Of a stretch of DNA of 9,039 bases, positions 1 through 5,759 are shown one piece after another. Below the pieces are notes generated by a model. The model saw only the letters and a program-made list of their open reading frames with translations, made no database searches and had not been told where the DNA came from. Origin of the DNA: an uncultured Mesorhizobium sp. Its GTDB lineage: Bacteria > Pseudomonadota > Alphaproteobacteria > Rhizobiales > Rhizobiaceae. The position numbers were made by a program, and so were the translations under genes. The stretch is taken from positions 1-9,039 of the forward strand of contig CATMOC010000119.1 of the NCBI GenBank assembly GCA_950071955.1, given 5' to 3'. Each line of letters begins with the position of its first letter. The first letter of the stretch is position 1.

Positions 1-32
1 GACTGGAGTTCAGACGTGTGCTCTTCCGATCT
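1..32 (+). other. Illumina TruSeq read-2 adapter remnant
   Basis: The first 32 bases, starting GACTGGAGTTCAGACG and ending GCTCTTCCGATCT, are the last 32 bases of the 34-base TruSeq read-2 adapter. This is library-construction sequence, not genomic DNA. Its position at the very edge means the contig end was built from at least one read whose adapter was not trimmed. Genomic sequence can start no earlier than base 33, and the few hundred bases after it deserve suspicion. Confidence 0.97.
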
Positions 33-194
33 GGCATTCGGCACAAAGAGCTCTGGGATGTTGCGTTCGTAGTCCTCATTCACCTGTAGCGCTCCATCAA
101 GCCAACTTTGACTCGCCCGGACTGGCGTCTTGGCTTCGATCAAGACCAGCGGCATGCCGTTGATGAGCAGGACGAGATCGGCGCGCTTTCCGGG
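33..194 (-). pseudogene. hsdR: Fragment of type I restriction endonuclease subunit R (HsdR), N-terminal nuclease domain
   Basis: Read on the minus strand this stretch is open throughout and encodes about 54 residues with the motifs KRADLVLLINGMPLVLIEAK and later YERNIPELFVPN. These are typical of the N-terminal nuclease domain of HsdR, the motor and cleavage subunit of type I restriction-modification enzymes. The Asp of RADLV and the Glu and Lys of IEAK match the PD-(D/E)xK catalytic motif. A complete HsdR is roughly 800-1100 residues, so only a small piece is present. It lacks a start and a stop, being cut by adapter on one side and by SulP-like sequence on the other. No hsdM or hsdS lies nearby. 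The open frame could continue to about base 209, so the exact breakpoint is uncertain. The family call is secure, but I infer the piece does not belong at this locus. Confidence 0.82.
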
Positions 195-590
195 CTGCCC
201 GATATCCTTGCCAGTCCAAATTTTCAGGCCGTGTTCGTTGGTTTGCTGACCTTTGCCATCGCATTGTTCACCCCGGCGCGGATCGGCAAGGGGATACCCG
301 CACCCTTGATCGCGTTGTTCATCGGCACCGGGCTGGTGCTGACTGTGCTGCCGGGCGCGCCGATTCTGGGCGAAGTGCCGACCGGGTTGCCGGAATTCCG
401 CCTGCCGTCATTCGAGGTGGCGGAGCTTCCGCGCATGATCGGTTCGGCCCTGGTGCTGGCAATTTTAGGGTCGCTGGACAGCCTGCTGACCTCGTTGATC
501 GCCGACAGCGTGACGCGGACCCATCATAAATCGAACCGGGAATTGATCGGCCAGGGCATTGGCAACATGGTCTCCGGGCTGATCGGCGGC
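195..590 (+). pseudogene. Fragment of SulP-family anion transporter
   Basis: About 132 codons match the membrane core of SulP/SLC26 permeases, which carry sulfate, bicarbonate or other anions across the inner membrane. Visible segments are hydrophobic stretches near AVFVGLLTFAIALF, PLIALFIGTGLVLTVL and MIGSALVLAILGSLDSLL, followed by the family signature LDSLLTSLIADSVTR and ELIGQGIGNMVSGLIGG. In intact members that signature runs on into a Pro-Gly-Ala-type loop, the remaining membrane helices and a STAS domain. Here it stops right after the Gly-Gly and the reading changes character. The frame happens to stay open from an ATG at 108, inside hsdR antisense sequence, through to the stop at 641, giving a spurious 177-residue hybrid. 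Several A/T-rich codons in the first half differ from the genes downstream. Both ends are abrupt junctions, so this is a truncated foreign piece, probably placed here by chimerism. Confidence 0.8.
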
Positions 591-641
591 TTGCTCGCTT
601 ATGGATGGCACAAGCTCGTGCGGCGGAGCCGTCCCGCATGA
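591..641 (+). pseudogene. azlC: Probable 3' end of azlC (permease subunit), 5' part missing
   Basis: The last 16 codons before the stop at 639-641 read LLAYGWHKLVRRSRPA, a hydrophobic-then-basic tail unlike any SulP continuation. The stop overlaps the azlD start as ATGA. This overlap is usual where azlC directly precedes azlD, the two being partners in branched-chain amino acid export. I therefore infer that these codons are the C-terminus of azlC and that the rest was lost at the junction near 590. The piece is too short for a family match by itself, so the call rests on context. Confidence 0.45.
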
Positions 642-991
642 GTTTTGACAGCATCGATGCCTGGTGGTGGCCTTTCCTGTTCATCCTCGTCGCCGGATGG
701 TTGGCGACGGATGCCTGGCGCTTCCTCGGGGTCTATCTGGGCGGGCGGATCTCGGAGGATTCCGACATTCTGGTGCTGGTGCGCGCGGTGGCGACCGCGC
801 TGGTCGCCGCCGTCATCGCCAACCTCGTGATGTTTCCAGGCGGCGCGCTCGCCGACACGCCCATTCCGCTGAGGCTCGGGGCGGCGGCCGCCGGTTTCGC
901 GGCCTACCTCATGCTCGGGAAGCGGATCGTCGTCGGCATCGCGGTCGCGGAGGCCGTGTTCATCGCCGGCTACTTCGCGCTCGGTCTCTGA
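638..991 (+). CDS. azlD: AzlD-family branched-chain amino acid transport protein
   Basis: This encodes a 117-residue, very hydrophobic protein of the AzlD family (PF05437 type). AzlD is the small inner-membrane partner of AzlC in exporting branched-chain amino acids or analogues. Four membrane segments are visible, roughly residues 10-28 (WWWPFLFILVAGW region), 44-65, 74-92 and 96-116. Length and topology fit the family, whose members are about 100-115 residues. The ATG at 638 overlaps the preceding stop (ATGA), implying translational coupling to azlC, of which only a short tail remains here. A longer in-frame start at 605 would add 11 residues of no family character, so 638 is preferred. The gene ends 10 bases before the stop of the convergent HIT gene. 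The gene looks intact, and substrate specificity cannot be read from sequence. Confidence 0.82.
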   Translation: MSFDSIDAWWWPFLFILVAGWLATDAWRFLGVYLGGRISEDSDILVLVRAVATALVAAVIANLVMFPGGALADTPIPLRLGAAAAGFAAYLMLGKRIVVGIAVAEAVFIAGYFALGL

Positions 992-1001
992 TCGCTCAGG
1001 C

Positions 1002-1427
1002 TCAAGCCAGCGCGGCCCTGATCTTCTCCGCGTTCGATTCGAGCGACGCCTTGTCCGCCATCTCGCCCGTGTGCGGTCGTAGCGATACGCCTTCGTGGCG
1101 CGGCAGGACGTGAACGTGCAGGTGGAAGACGACCTGCCCCCCGGCGCGCTCGTTGAACTGCTGGACGGTTATGCCGTCGGCCGAAAATGCTTTCACCACG
1201 GCGCGCGACAGTTTCTGGACGGTGCGCATGACGGCCGCCAGGCTGTCGGGATCGACGTCAAGGATGTTGCGCGACGGCTTCTTGGGGATCACCAGGCAAT
1301 GGCCGTCGGCGCGCGGCATGATATCCATGAACGCGAACGTCTCGTCGTCCTCGTAGAGCTTGTAGCAGGGCATTTCGCCGCGCAGGATTTTCGCGAAGAC
1401 GTTCTGGTCGTCATAGGGCTGGCTCAT
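1002..1427 (-). CDS. HIT-family (histidine triad) nucleotide hydrolase
   Basis: This 141-residue cytoplasmic protein belongs to the HIT superfamily, whose members hydrolyse nucleoside phosphoramidates, AMP-lysine or dinucleoside polyphosphates. The signature FHLHVHVLP places the triad at His102, His104 and His106, with His104 the expected nucleophile. N-terminal features also fit: FAKILRGEMPCYKLYEDD, then FMDIMPRADGHCLVIPKK. It is somewhat longer than the roughly 115-residue Hint/HinT type because of a C-terminal extension after the triad (residues 110-141), common in alphaproteobacterial members. A GAGGG ribosome-binding site lies about five bases upstream of the ATG (complement of 1432-1436). 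The gene diverges from the SMR gene across an 89-base spacer and converges on azlD with 10 bases between stops. The exact physiological substrate is unknown. Confidence 0.93.
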   Translation of the reverse strand: MSQPYDDQNVFAKILRGEMPCYKLYEDDETFAFMDIMPRADGHCLVIPKKPSRNILDVDPDSLAAVMRTVQKLSRAVVKAFSADGITVQQFNERAGGQVVFHLHVHVLPRHEGVSLRPHTGEMADKASLESNAEKIRAALA

Positions 1428-1459
1428 CGATCCCTCGTGCGGTGTGCATGGAAGGGCGC

Positions 1460-1489
1460 ATGTTTCGTCGGTAGGATCGGCCCCGTCAA
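1460..1489 (-). promoter_or_regulatory. Candidate promoter for the HIT gene
   Basis: On the minus strand TTGACG (1484-1489) matches the -35 box in five of six positions. It is followed after 18 bases by AAACAT (1460-1465), a weak -10. Initiation near 1453 would leave a short leader containing the GAGGG ribosome-binding site. The weak -10 keeps this tentative, and no comparable pair is evident for the SMR gene in the same spacer. Confidence 0.3.
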
Positions 1490-1516
1490 CCTCGCGGCGC
1501 GCCAGGGAGTGCGGTC

Positions 1517-1846
1517 ATGAACTATGTCTTCCTCGCCGTCGCCATCATCTTCGAAGTGCTTGCGACGACGGCGCTGAAGCAGTCGCATGGCTTCACGCGG
1601 CTCTGGCCGTCCCTGGTCACGATTGCAGGCTACGGGCTGGCTTTCTACTTCCTCTCGTTGCCGCTGAGGGTGTTGCCCGTCGGCGTCGTCTACGCGCTGT
1701 GGTCGGGTTTCGGAATCCTGTTCATCACCGCGATTGGATGGTTCTGGTTCCGCCAATCGCTCGATCTCGCGGCGATCATCGGCATCGGACTGATTCTTGC
1801 GGGCGTGCTGGTCGTGAACCTGTTCTCCAGGTCCGTCGTCCACTGA
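1517..1846 (+). CDS. SMR-family multidrug efflux protein (EmrE/Sug type)
   Basis: This 109-residue inner-membrane protein of the small multidrug resistance family exports cationic compounds or guanidinium-like substrates in exchange for protons, as a dimer. Four hydrophobic helices are visible near residues 2-21, 32-49, 57-77 and 83-104. The essential membrane-embedded acid is Glu13 (IIFEVLATTALK), matching Glu14 of EmrE. The helix-3 signature VYALWSGFG supplies Tyr59 and Trp62, equivalent to EmrE Tyr60 and Trp63. Length is exactly that of the family. The ATG has a GGGAG ribosome-binding site (1505-1509) seven bases upstream. It is a lone gene, not a tandem SMR pair, so a homodimer is likely. 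Its stop lies three bases from the stop of the convergent acyltransferase gene. Whether it is a Qac-type drug pump or a Gdx-type guanidinium exporter cannot be settled here. Confidence 0.9.
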   Translation: MNYVFLAVAIIFEVLATTALKQSHGFTRLWPSLVTIAGYGLAFYFLSLPLRVLPVGVVYALWSGFGILFITAIGWFWFRQSLDLAAIIGIGLILAGVLVVNLFSRSVVH

Positions 1847-1849
1847 CGC

Positions 1850-3055
1850 TCAGCCCTTCCGGAAAGGACCGCGCTCTTCAAGGAACTCGCCGATCGCGGC
1901 GACTTCCGCGCGTTCCCGCACCAGATAATCCGCCACCGCGCGGCGCAGGCCGGGGTGCGCGAGGTAGTGGGCGGAGTGGGTTTTTACCGGCATGTAGCCG
2001 CGCGCCAGCTTGTGTTCTCCCTGGGCGCCGGCCTCGACCACCTTCAGTTTCCGGTCGATCGCGAAGTCGATCGCCTGATGGTAGCAGACCTCGAAGTGCA
2101 GGAAAGGGTGGTCTTCCACGCAGCCCCAGTTGCGGCCGAAGAGCGTGTCGCCGCCGATGAAGTTGATCGCGCCGGCGATGAAGCGCCCGTTGCGCCTGGC
2201 CATCACCAGCAAGATGTCGTCCGCCATCCGCTCGCCGATCAGCGAATAGTAGCGCCGGTTGAGATAGGGGCGGCCCCACTTGCGGCTGCCGGTGTCCATG
2301 TAGAAGCGGAAGAAATCATCCCAGACGGCTTCCGTGAGGTCCTTGCCGGTCAGCCACTCGATCCCGATGCCGTTCTCGACCGCCGTGCGGCGTTCCTTCT
2401 TCAGCGCCTTGCGCTTTCGCGATGCCAGCGAGGCGAGAAAGTCGTCATAGGAGCCATAGCCCTCGTTGAAGAAGTGGAACTGCTGGTCGTTGCGGCGCAG
2501 GAAGCCGGCTTCCTCGAGCGCTGCAGCTTCCGATTCGCGGGCGAAGGTGACGTGCGCCGAAGACGCGCCGATCTGGTCGGTCAGCGCTTTGAGACCGGCC
2601 GCGAGCGCCGCGCGGACCGTGGCCTCGTCGGTTCCTCGGCGCGCGAGAAGGCGCGGACCCGTCGCCGGCGTGAACGGAACGCATGCCTGGAGCTTGGGAT
2701 AGTAGTGACCGCCGGCGCGCTCGAAGGCGTCGGCCCAGCCGTGGTCGAAGACGTATTCGCCCTGGCTGTGCGATTTCAGATAGCAAGGCACTGCGCCGAG
2801 CAGGCTTCCGTCCGGCGCCTCCAGGCGAAGGTGCTGGCCTTGCCAGCCGGTGGCGCGGACCGCGCAGCCGGAATCCTCCAGCGACGACAGGAAGTCGTAG
2901 GAGACGAAGGGGTTGTAGGGCGTGTCCGATCCAGTGCGCGAAGTGCCGGAAAGCTGGCCCCATTCCTCGCGCGTGAACCCGCCGATGGACGGCACGACGC
3001 GGATGACGAACTCGCCCTTATCCAATTCCAGGTCGTCGCCTTCCTTCGCACGCAT
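1850..3055 (-). CDS. FemAB/GNAT-like N-acyltransferase (DUF482, COG3146)
   Basis: This encodes a 401-residue protein of the DUF482/PF04339 family, predicted acyltransferases with FemAB-like tandem GNAT folds. None that I know has an established substrate, and database names suggesting peptidoglycan rest on fold similarity. Family landmarks include NPFVSYDFLSSLE, AVPCYLKSHSQGEYVFDHGW, the basic SRKRKALKKERR stretch, NFIGGDTLFGRNWG, FEVCYHQAIDFAI and QGEHKLARGYMPV. The open frame extends to a GTG at 3106 and has ATGs at 3067 and 3055. I chose 3055 because the 17 codons upstream use A/T-ending codons unlike the rest of the gene, and because homologues have only a short lead before the RVVPS segment. 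None of the starts has a clear ribosome-binding site. It is last in a minus-strand unit after the RidA-like gene and the phosphodiesterase. There is no signal peptide, so it should be cytoplasmic. Confidence 0.88.
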   Translation of the reverse strand: MRAKEGDDLELDKGEFVIRVVPSIGGFTREEWGQLSGTSRTGSDTPYNPFVSYDFLSSLEDSGCAVRATGWQGQHLRLEAPDGSLLGAVPCYLKSHSQGEYVFDHGWADAFERAGGHYYPKLQACVPFTPATGPRLLARRGTDEATVRAALAAGLKALTDQIGASSAHVTFARESEAAALEEAGFLRRNDQQFHFFNEGYGSYDDFLASLASRKRKALKKERRTAVENGIGIEWLTGKDLTEAVWDDFFRFYMDTGSRKWGRPYLNRRYYSLIGERMADDILLVMARRNGRFIAGAINFIGGDTLFGRNWGCVEDHPFLHFEVCYHQAIDFAIDRKLKVVEAGAQGEHKLARGYMPVKTHSAHYLAHPGLRRAVADYLVRERAEVAAIGEFLEERGPFRKG

Positions 3056-3062
3056 CCAAGCC

Positions 3063-3091
3063 AACATATTGCGCCGCAACAGGGATGCAAG
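3063..3091 (-). promoter_or_regulatory. Candidate internal promoter before the acyltransferase gene
   Basis: On the minus strand CTTGCA (3086-3091) is followed after 17 bases by TATGTT (3063-3068), in a patch richer in A/T than its surroundings between the phosphodiesterase stop and the chosen ATG at 3055. The -35 is identical to that proposed for rpsB. Transcription would begin at or next to the ATG, giving a leaderless message, consistent with the absent ribosome-binding site. This is an inference from spacing only. Confidence 0.3.
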
Positions 3092-3114
3092 TCGAACAAT
3101 GCGCACCGCCGCAA

Positions 3115-3831
3115 TCAGGCGTCCGGGTCGAAGCCCTCGAAGGTCATCTGGTCGGCATGCCGGTACGTGTCGGTGACCTCCTGGGGCTTGCGCACTGTCC
3201 AGGTGATCACTGGCAGCGAGAGTTTCTCCTTCACGAAGGTGACGAAGGGATTGGGCAGGTCGAAGACGCCGTAGGACACGAAATCGATCCCATGACCGAG
3301 CATCGAGAAGTGTGCTTCGAGTTCATGCGTCTTCGTCCCGCAGGCGGTGAGCCCGCAGGGGATGCCGCTCGCCTCCGTGGGAAACCGGCGCACGAGCCAG
3401 TGGTCGAAGGACATGATGGCGGCGTTGCCGGAGTAGCTGCGCAAGAGTTCGGCGACCTTGGCGACGAGGCCGTCGTCGTGGCCGGGGATGCCCTTGAGCT
3501 CGATCACCAGCGGGACGCGTCCGCCGACGAATTCGAACATTTCGGACAGGGAAGGGGCGTGGTCGGCGGTGCCGCCGATGCGCAGTGCGGCCATTTCCGC
3601 GGCCGTACGCTGCCAGACGAACCCGTCGGTGCCGGCGAGGCGTTCGAGCTTGTCGTCATGGAAGACGACAGGAACGCCGTCGGCGCTGAGATGGACGTCG
3701 CATTCGATTGCGAACCCCTTGTCGATCGCTGCCGCGAAGGCCGAGAGCGTGTTCTCCCACCGCGTCACGTTCATGTCGTGGTAGCCGCGATGCGCGATCG
3801 GGCGCCTCGTCAGCCAGGAAATTCCGGTCAT
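3115..3831 (-). CDS. ugpQ: Glycerophosphodiester phosphodiesterase
   Basis: This 238-residue GDPD-family enzyme (PF03009) hydrolyses glycerophosphodiesters, the deacylation products of phospholipids, to glycerol-3-phosphate and an alcohol. Catalytic and metal-binding residues are visible: His14-Arg15 (IAHRGYHD), Glu26-Asn27 (ENTLSAF), Glu43 and Asp45 (ECDVHLSADG), His58 (VVFHDD), and Glu111-Lys113 (VIELKG). Length matches cytoplasmic UgpQ-type enzymes and there is no signal peptide, so it likely acts in the cytoplasm. A GAGAG ribosome-binding site lies roughly ten bases upstream of the ATG. It follows the RidA-like gene with a 21-base gap and precedes the acyltransferase, so co-transcription is likely. 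The symbol is by similarity, since no ugp transporter genes are present here. Its true substrate may differ. Confidence 0.9.
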   Translation of the reverse strand: MTGISWLTRRPIAHRGYHDMNVTRWENTLSAFAAAIDKGFAIECDVHLSADGVPVVFHDDKLERLAGTDGFVWQRTAAEMAALRIGGTADHAPSLSEMFEFVGGRVPLVIELKGIPGHDDGLVAKVAELLRSYSGNAAIMSFDHWLVRRFPTEASGIPCGLTACGTKTHELEAHFSMLGHGIDFVSYGVFDLPNPFVTFVKEKLSLPVITWTVRKPQEVTDTYRHADQMTFEGFDPDA

Positions 3832-3852
3832 CTGGATATCTCTCGCAGGTTT

Positions 3853-4317
3853 TCAGGCGATCTCGATGATCGCCTCGATCTCGACCGGCGCATTCATGGG
3901 CAGCGATGCCACGCCAACGGCCGACCGGGCGTGCCTGCCGCGCTCGCCCAGTGCCTCGGCAAACAGGTCGGAAGCGCCGTTGGCCACGAGATGCTGCTCG
4001 GTGAAGCCGGGCGCGGATGCGACGAAGACGGTGATTTTCACAAGCCGGGCGATCTTTTCGAGGTCCTGGGTCGCAGCTTTCGCCTGCGCGAGGATGTTGA
4101 TGGCGCAGAGGCGGGCCGCCTCCTTCCCCTGTGCGGTGTCGAGATCGCGGCCGAGCAGGCCCGTGGCGGCGAGTTTGCCGTCCTTCAGGGGAAGCTGGCC
4201 GGCGGTGAACAGCAGGGTCCCGGACCGGCACCAGGGAAGATAGTTCGCCGCGGGGGCCGCGGCTTGGGGCAGGGTTATGCCCATGGATTGGAGGCGCGTC
4301 TCCACCGTTTCGGACAT
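3853..4317 (-). CDS. RidA/YjgF-family protein (long type)
   Basis: This 154-residue member of the RidA/YER057c/UK114 superfamily has the longer architecture (YjgF_endoribonc-like) that begins RLQSMGITLP and continues PAANYLPW and LLFTAGQLPLKDGKL. Classical RidA is about 128 residues and deaminates reactive enamine/imine intermediates from PLP enzymes. The residues required for that activity appear to be kept: Arg131 (RSAVGVASLP, like Arg105 of E. coli RidA), Glu146 (VEIEAI, like Glu120) and Tyr26 in the position of Tyr17. Deaminase activity is therefore plausible, though long-type members are poorly characterised and some may have other roles. A GGAG ribosome-binding site (complement of 4325-4328) lies seven bases from the ATG. 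It is first in the minus-strand unit and diverges from eipB. Confidence 0.9.
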   Translation of the reverse strand: MSETVETRLQSMGITLPQAAAPAANYLPWCRSGTLLFTAGQLPLKDGKLAATGLLGRDLDTAQGKEAARLCAINILAQAKAATQDLEKIARLVKITVFVASAPGFTEQHLVANGASDLFAEALGERGRHARSAVGVASLPMNAPVEIEAIIEIA

Positions 4318-4456
4318 TCATCGGCTCCGGTCGTGTGAGGGATGGCGGGTTTGGCGCACAATCTGCTATTTTCGCCTCGCCTACGCCACGGCTTTTTAAG
4401 TATCGTGACGAAGAATCGAGCCGACGTCCGGAGCCGGAACCAACTGGAGTTGCACC
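4318..4456. promoter_or_regulatory. Divergent spacer between ridA-like gene and eipB
   Basis: These 139 bases separate two genes pointing away from each other, so they must hold both promoters unless transcripts start further upstream. An A/T-richer core at about 4360-4415, including CTATTTTCG and CTTTTTAAGTATCG, is the likely location. I could not find a -35/-10 pair with good spacing on either strand. The two ribosome-binding sites are visible at its edges: GGAG for the minus gene (4325-4328) and TGGAG before eipB (about 4444-4448). I saw no direct-repeat operator. Confidence 0.5.
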
Positions 4457-5281
4457 ATGCGCATCATGCGCCCCGCCGCGTTCACCACCGCAGTGCTGGC
4501 AGGATCGGCCGCGATGCCTGCGCTTGCGCAGCCGACGCTCACGCCGCACCGGGCCGTCTATGACATCGCGCTGGACGAGGCGACCGATCGCTCGGGCATT
4601 ACCGGCCTCAGCGGTCGAATGGTCTACGAATTCAACGGGTCCGAATGCGAGGGCTACACCGTCACGTTCCGGTTCGTCACCCAGATCGACACCAGCGAAA
4701 CGTCGCGCGTGACCGACCAGCAGACGACGACCTACGAGGATCCCGGTGGAACGTCGTTCGATTTCGCGACTAAGTCCTATGTCGACCGGTCGCTCGACCG
4801 GGAGATCAGGGGAAGCGCGCACAAGGCGGACGGCTCGACCATCGTCGACATCGAGAAGCCGCAGGACAGCGAAGTTACGCTCGATGCGACGCAGTTTCCG
4901 ACGCAGCATCTGGTGGAACTGATCAGGAAGGCCGAAGCCGGCGAGACGTTCTACGAGACCAACCTGTTCGACGGTTCGGAAGACGCTGACAAGATCATGA
5001 CGACGACGGTGATCATCGGCAAGGAAAGCACGACGTCGAAGGAGGACGAGGAGTTTGCCGTCGCCAAGGCCATCGAACAGAAGAAGTTCTGGCCGGTGTC
5101 GATCGCCTATTTCGACCTGGACGAGGCGGACGGCGAGGAAGTCCCCGACTACAGGATCGACTTCAAGCTGCATGAGAACGGCATCACGCGCGATCTCGTG
5201 ATGGACTACGGCGATTTCTCCATGAAGGGAAAGCTCGTCGACCTCGCGGTCTTCGACAAGCCGAAGGGCTGCACGAAGTAG
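4457..5281 (+). CDS. eipB: Cell-envelope integrity protein EipB (DUF1849)
   Basis: This 274-residue periplasmic protein belongs to the DUF1849 family (PF08904), named EipB after the Brucella member, which is needed for envelope stress resistance and folds as a beta-spiral. A signal peptide is clear: basic start MRIMRP, hydrophobic core, then PALA with predicted cleavage after Ala24 before Gln25. The mature part opens LTPHRAVYDIAL and SGRMVYEF, typical of the family. Exactly two cysteines remain after cleavage, Cys64 (GSECEGYTV) and Cys272 (PKGCTK). They match the conserved pair that forms a disulfide in Brucella EipB (Cys69 and Cys278 as I recall). Length agrees with the family. The ATG has a GGAG site (4445-4448) eight bases upstream. 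The gene is four bases from the next gene, so the two are probably co-translated. Confidence 0.9.
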   Translation: MRIMRPAAFTTAVLAGSAAMPALAQPTLTPHRAVYDIALDEATDRSGITGLSGRMVYEFNGSECEGYTVTFRFVTQIDTSETSRVTDQQTTTYEDPGGTSFDFATKSYVDRSLDREIRGSAHKADGSTIVDIEKPQDSEVTLDATQFPTQHLVELIRKAEAGETFYETNLFDGSEDADKIMTTTVIIGKESTTSKEDEEFAVAKAIEQKKFWPVSIAYFDLDEADGEEVPDYRIDFKLHENGITRDLVMDYGDFSMKGKLVDLAVFDKPKGCTK

Positions 5282-5285
5282 CCGG

Positions 5286-5570
5286 ATGGCGGTCTATGTC
5301 GACAGGCCTATGTGGTTCTGGGCGGGCCGCAAATGGTGCCACCTCATCGCCGACGACGTGCACGAACTGCACGGGTTCGCGGCTAAGCTCGGCCTGACGA
5401 TCCACTCCTATCAGGGTCCGCCGAAGACGGCGGCGCCGCATTACGACATCACCGGACTGGAACGCAGCCGGGCGCTGAGCCTCGGCGCCGTCAGCGCGAG
5501 CCGGCAGGAGATCGTGGCGGTGTATCGCCGCGTGCGCGTGAAGAACGGCAAGCAGCGCAAGGCCGCCTGA
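5286..5570 (+). CDS. DUF4031 domain-containing small protein
   Basis: This 94-residue protein consists of one DUF4031 domain (PF13223), with no assigned function to my knowledge. Recognisable features are MAVYVDRPMW at the start, KWCHLIADDVHELHGFAAKLGL, then APHYDITGLERSRALSLGA. The invariant-looking Asp, His, Trp, Arg and Tyr residues (VYVD, WCHL, HYDIT, RSRAL) suggest a ligand- or metal-binding or catalytic site, but that is inference. It is followed by a basic tail ending KNGKQRKAA. No signal peptide or membrane segment is present, so it is probably cytoplasmic. Its ATG lies four bases after the eipB stop with only a weak GAAG upstream, which suggests translational coupling. It is followed by the 189-base spacer with the rpsB promoter. 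Confidence 0.85.
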   Translation: MAVYVDRPMWFWAGRKWCHLIADDVHELHGFAAKLGLTIHSYQGPPKTAAPHYDITGLERSRALSLGAVSASRQEIVAVYRRVRVKNGKQRKAA

Positions 5571-5604
5571 TTTCGCTGCAGATTCGAATGGATCGCGTGG
5601 CGCG

Positions 5605-5633
5605 CTTGCATTCGGCGCCGAAATCACCTATCT
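5605..5633 (+). promoter_or_regulatory. rpsB promoter (alphaproteobacterial sigma-70 type)
   Basis: CTTGCA (5605-5610) and CTATCT (5628-5633) are separated by exactly 17 bases and closely match the alphaproteobacterial housekeeping consensus CTTGAC-17-CTATAT. The pair lies just after the DUF4031 stop and in the right place to drive rpsB and perhaps tsf. Transcription would start near 5640, leaving a leader of about 120 bases. This is the best promoter match in the window. Confidence 0.65.
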
Positions 5634-5639
5634 GCGCGG

Positions 5640-5759
5640 CCATTCCACACACGGGCTTTGGTTTCCGTCCGGGAGAAATCCGGCAGACACCTCCGGTGGC
5701 GCATCCGAGCAATCGGTCGCCTATGGCCCGTGGAGGCTTGAACCGGAAAGGTAACTACG
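5640..5759 (+). promoter_or_regulatory. Structured 5' leader of rpsB, candidate S2 autoregulatory element
   Basis: The leader can fold into a multibranched shape. CACGGGC (5650-5656) pairs perfectly with GCCCGTG (5726-5732) as a closing stem. Inside lie CCGG/CCGG (5669-5672 with 5680-5683) and a two-part hairpin GGCG/CGCC plus CCGA/TCGG (5698-5721) capped by GCAA, a GNRA tetraloop. A small CACC/GGTG stem (5688-5698) competes with it by one base. The closing stem ends at the GGAGG (5732-5736), upstream of the working ribosome-binding site AAGG (5748-5751), which is eight bases from the ATG. In E. coli, S2 represses rpsB-tsf through the mRNA leader. That this leader does the same is inference. 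Confidence 0.45.

Noticed and set aside
33..641. Defence island or restriction-modification locus suggested by hsdR sequence
   Set aside because: Only about 54 HsdR codons are present, next to adapter and unrelated pieces. No methyltransferase, specificity subunit, integrase or repeat supports an island.
3085..5173. Long open frames opposite the phosphodiesterase, RidA-like and eipB genes (plus 3085-4338, minus 3656-5173)
   Set aside because: The annotated frames carry clear family motifs, while these lack any and show the composition of antisense shadows.
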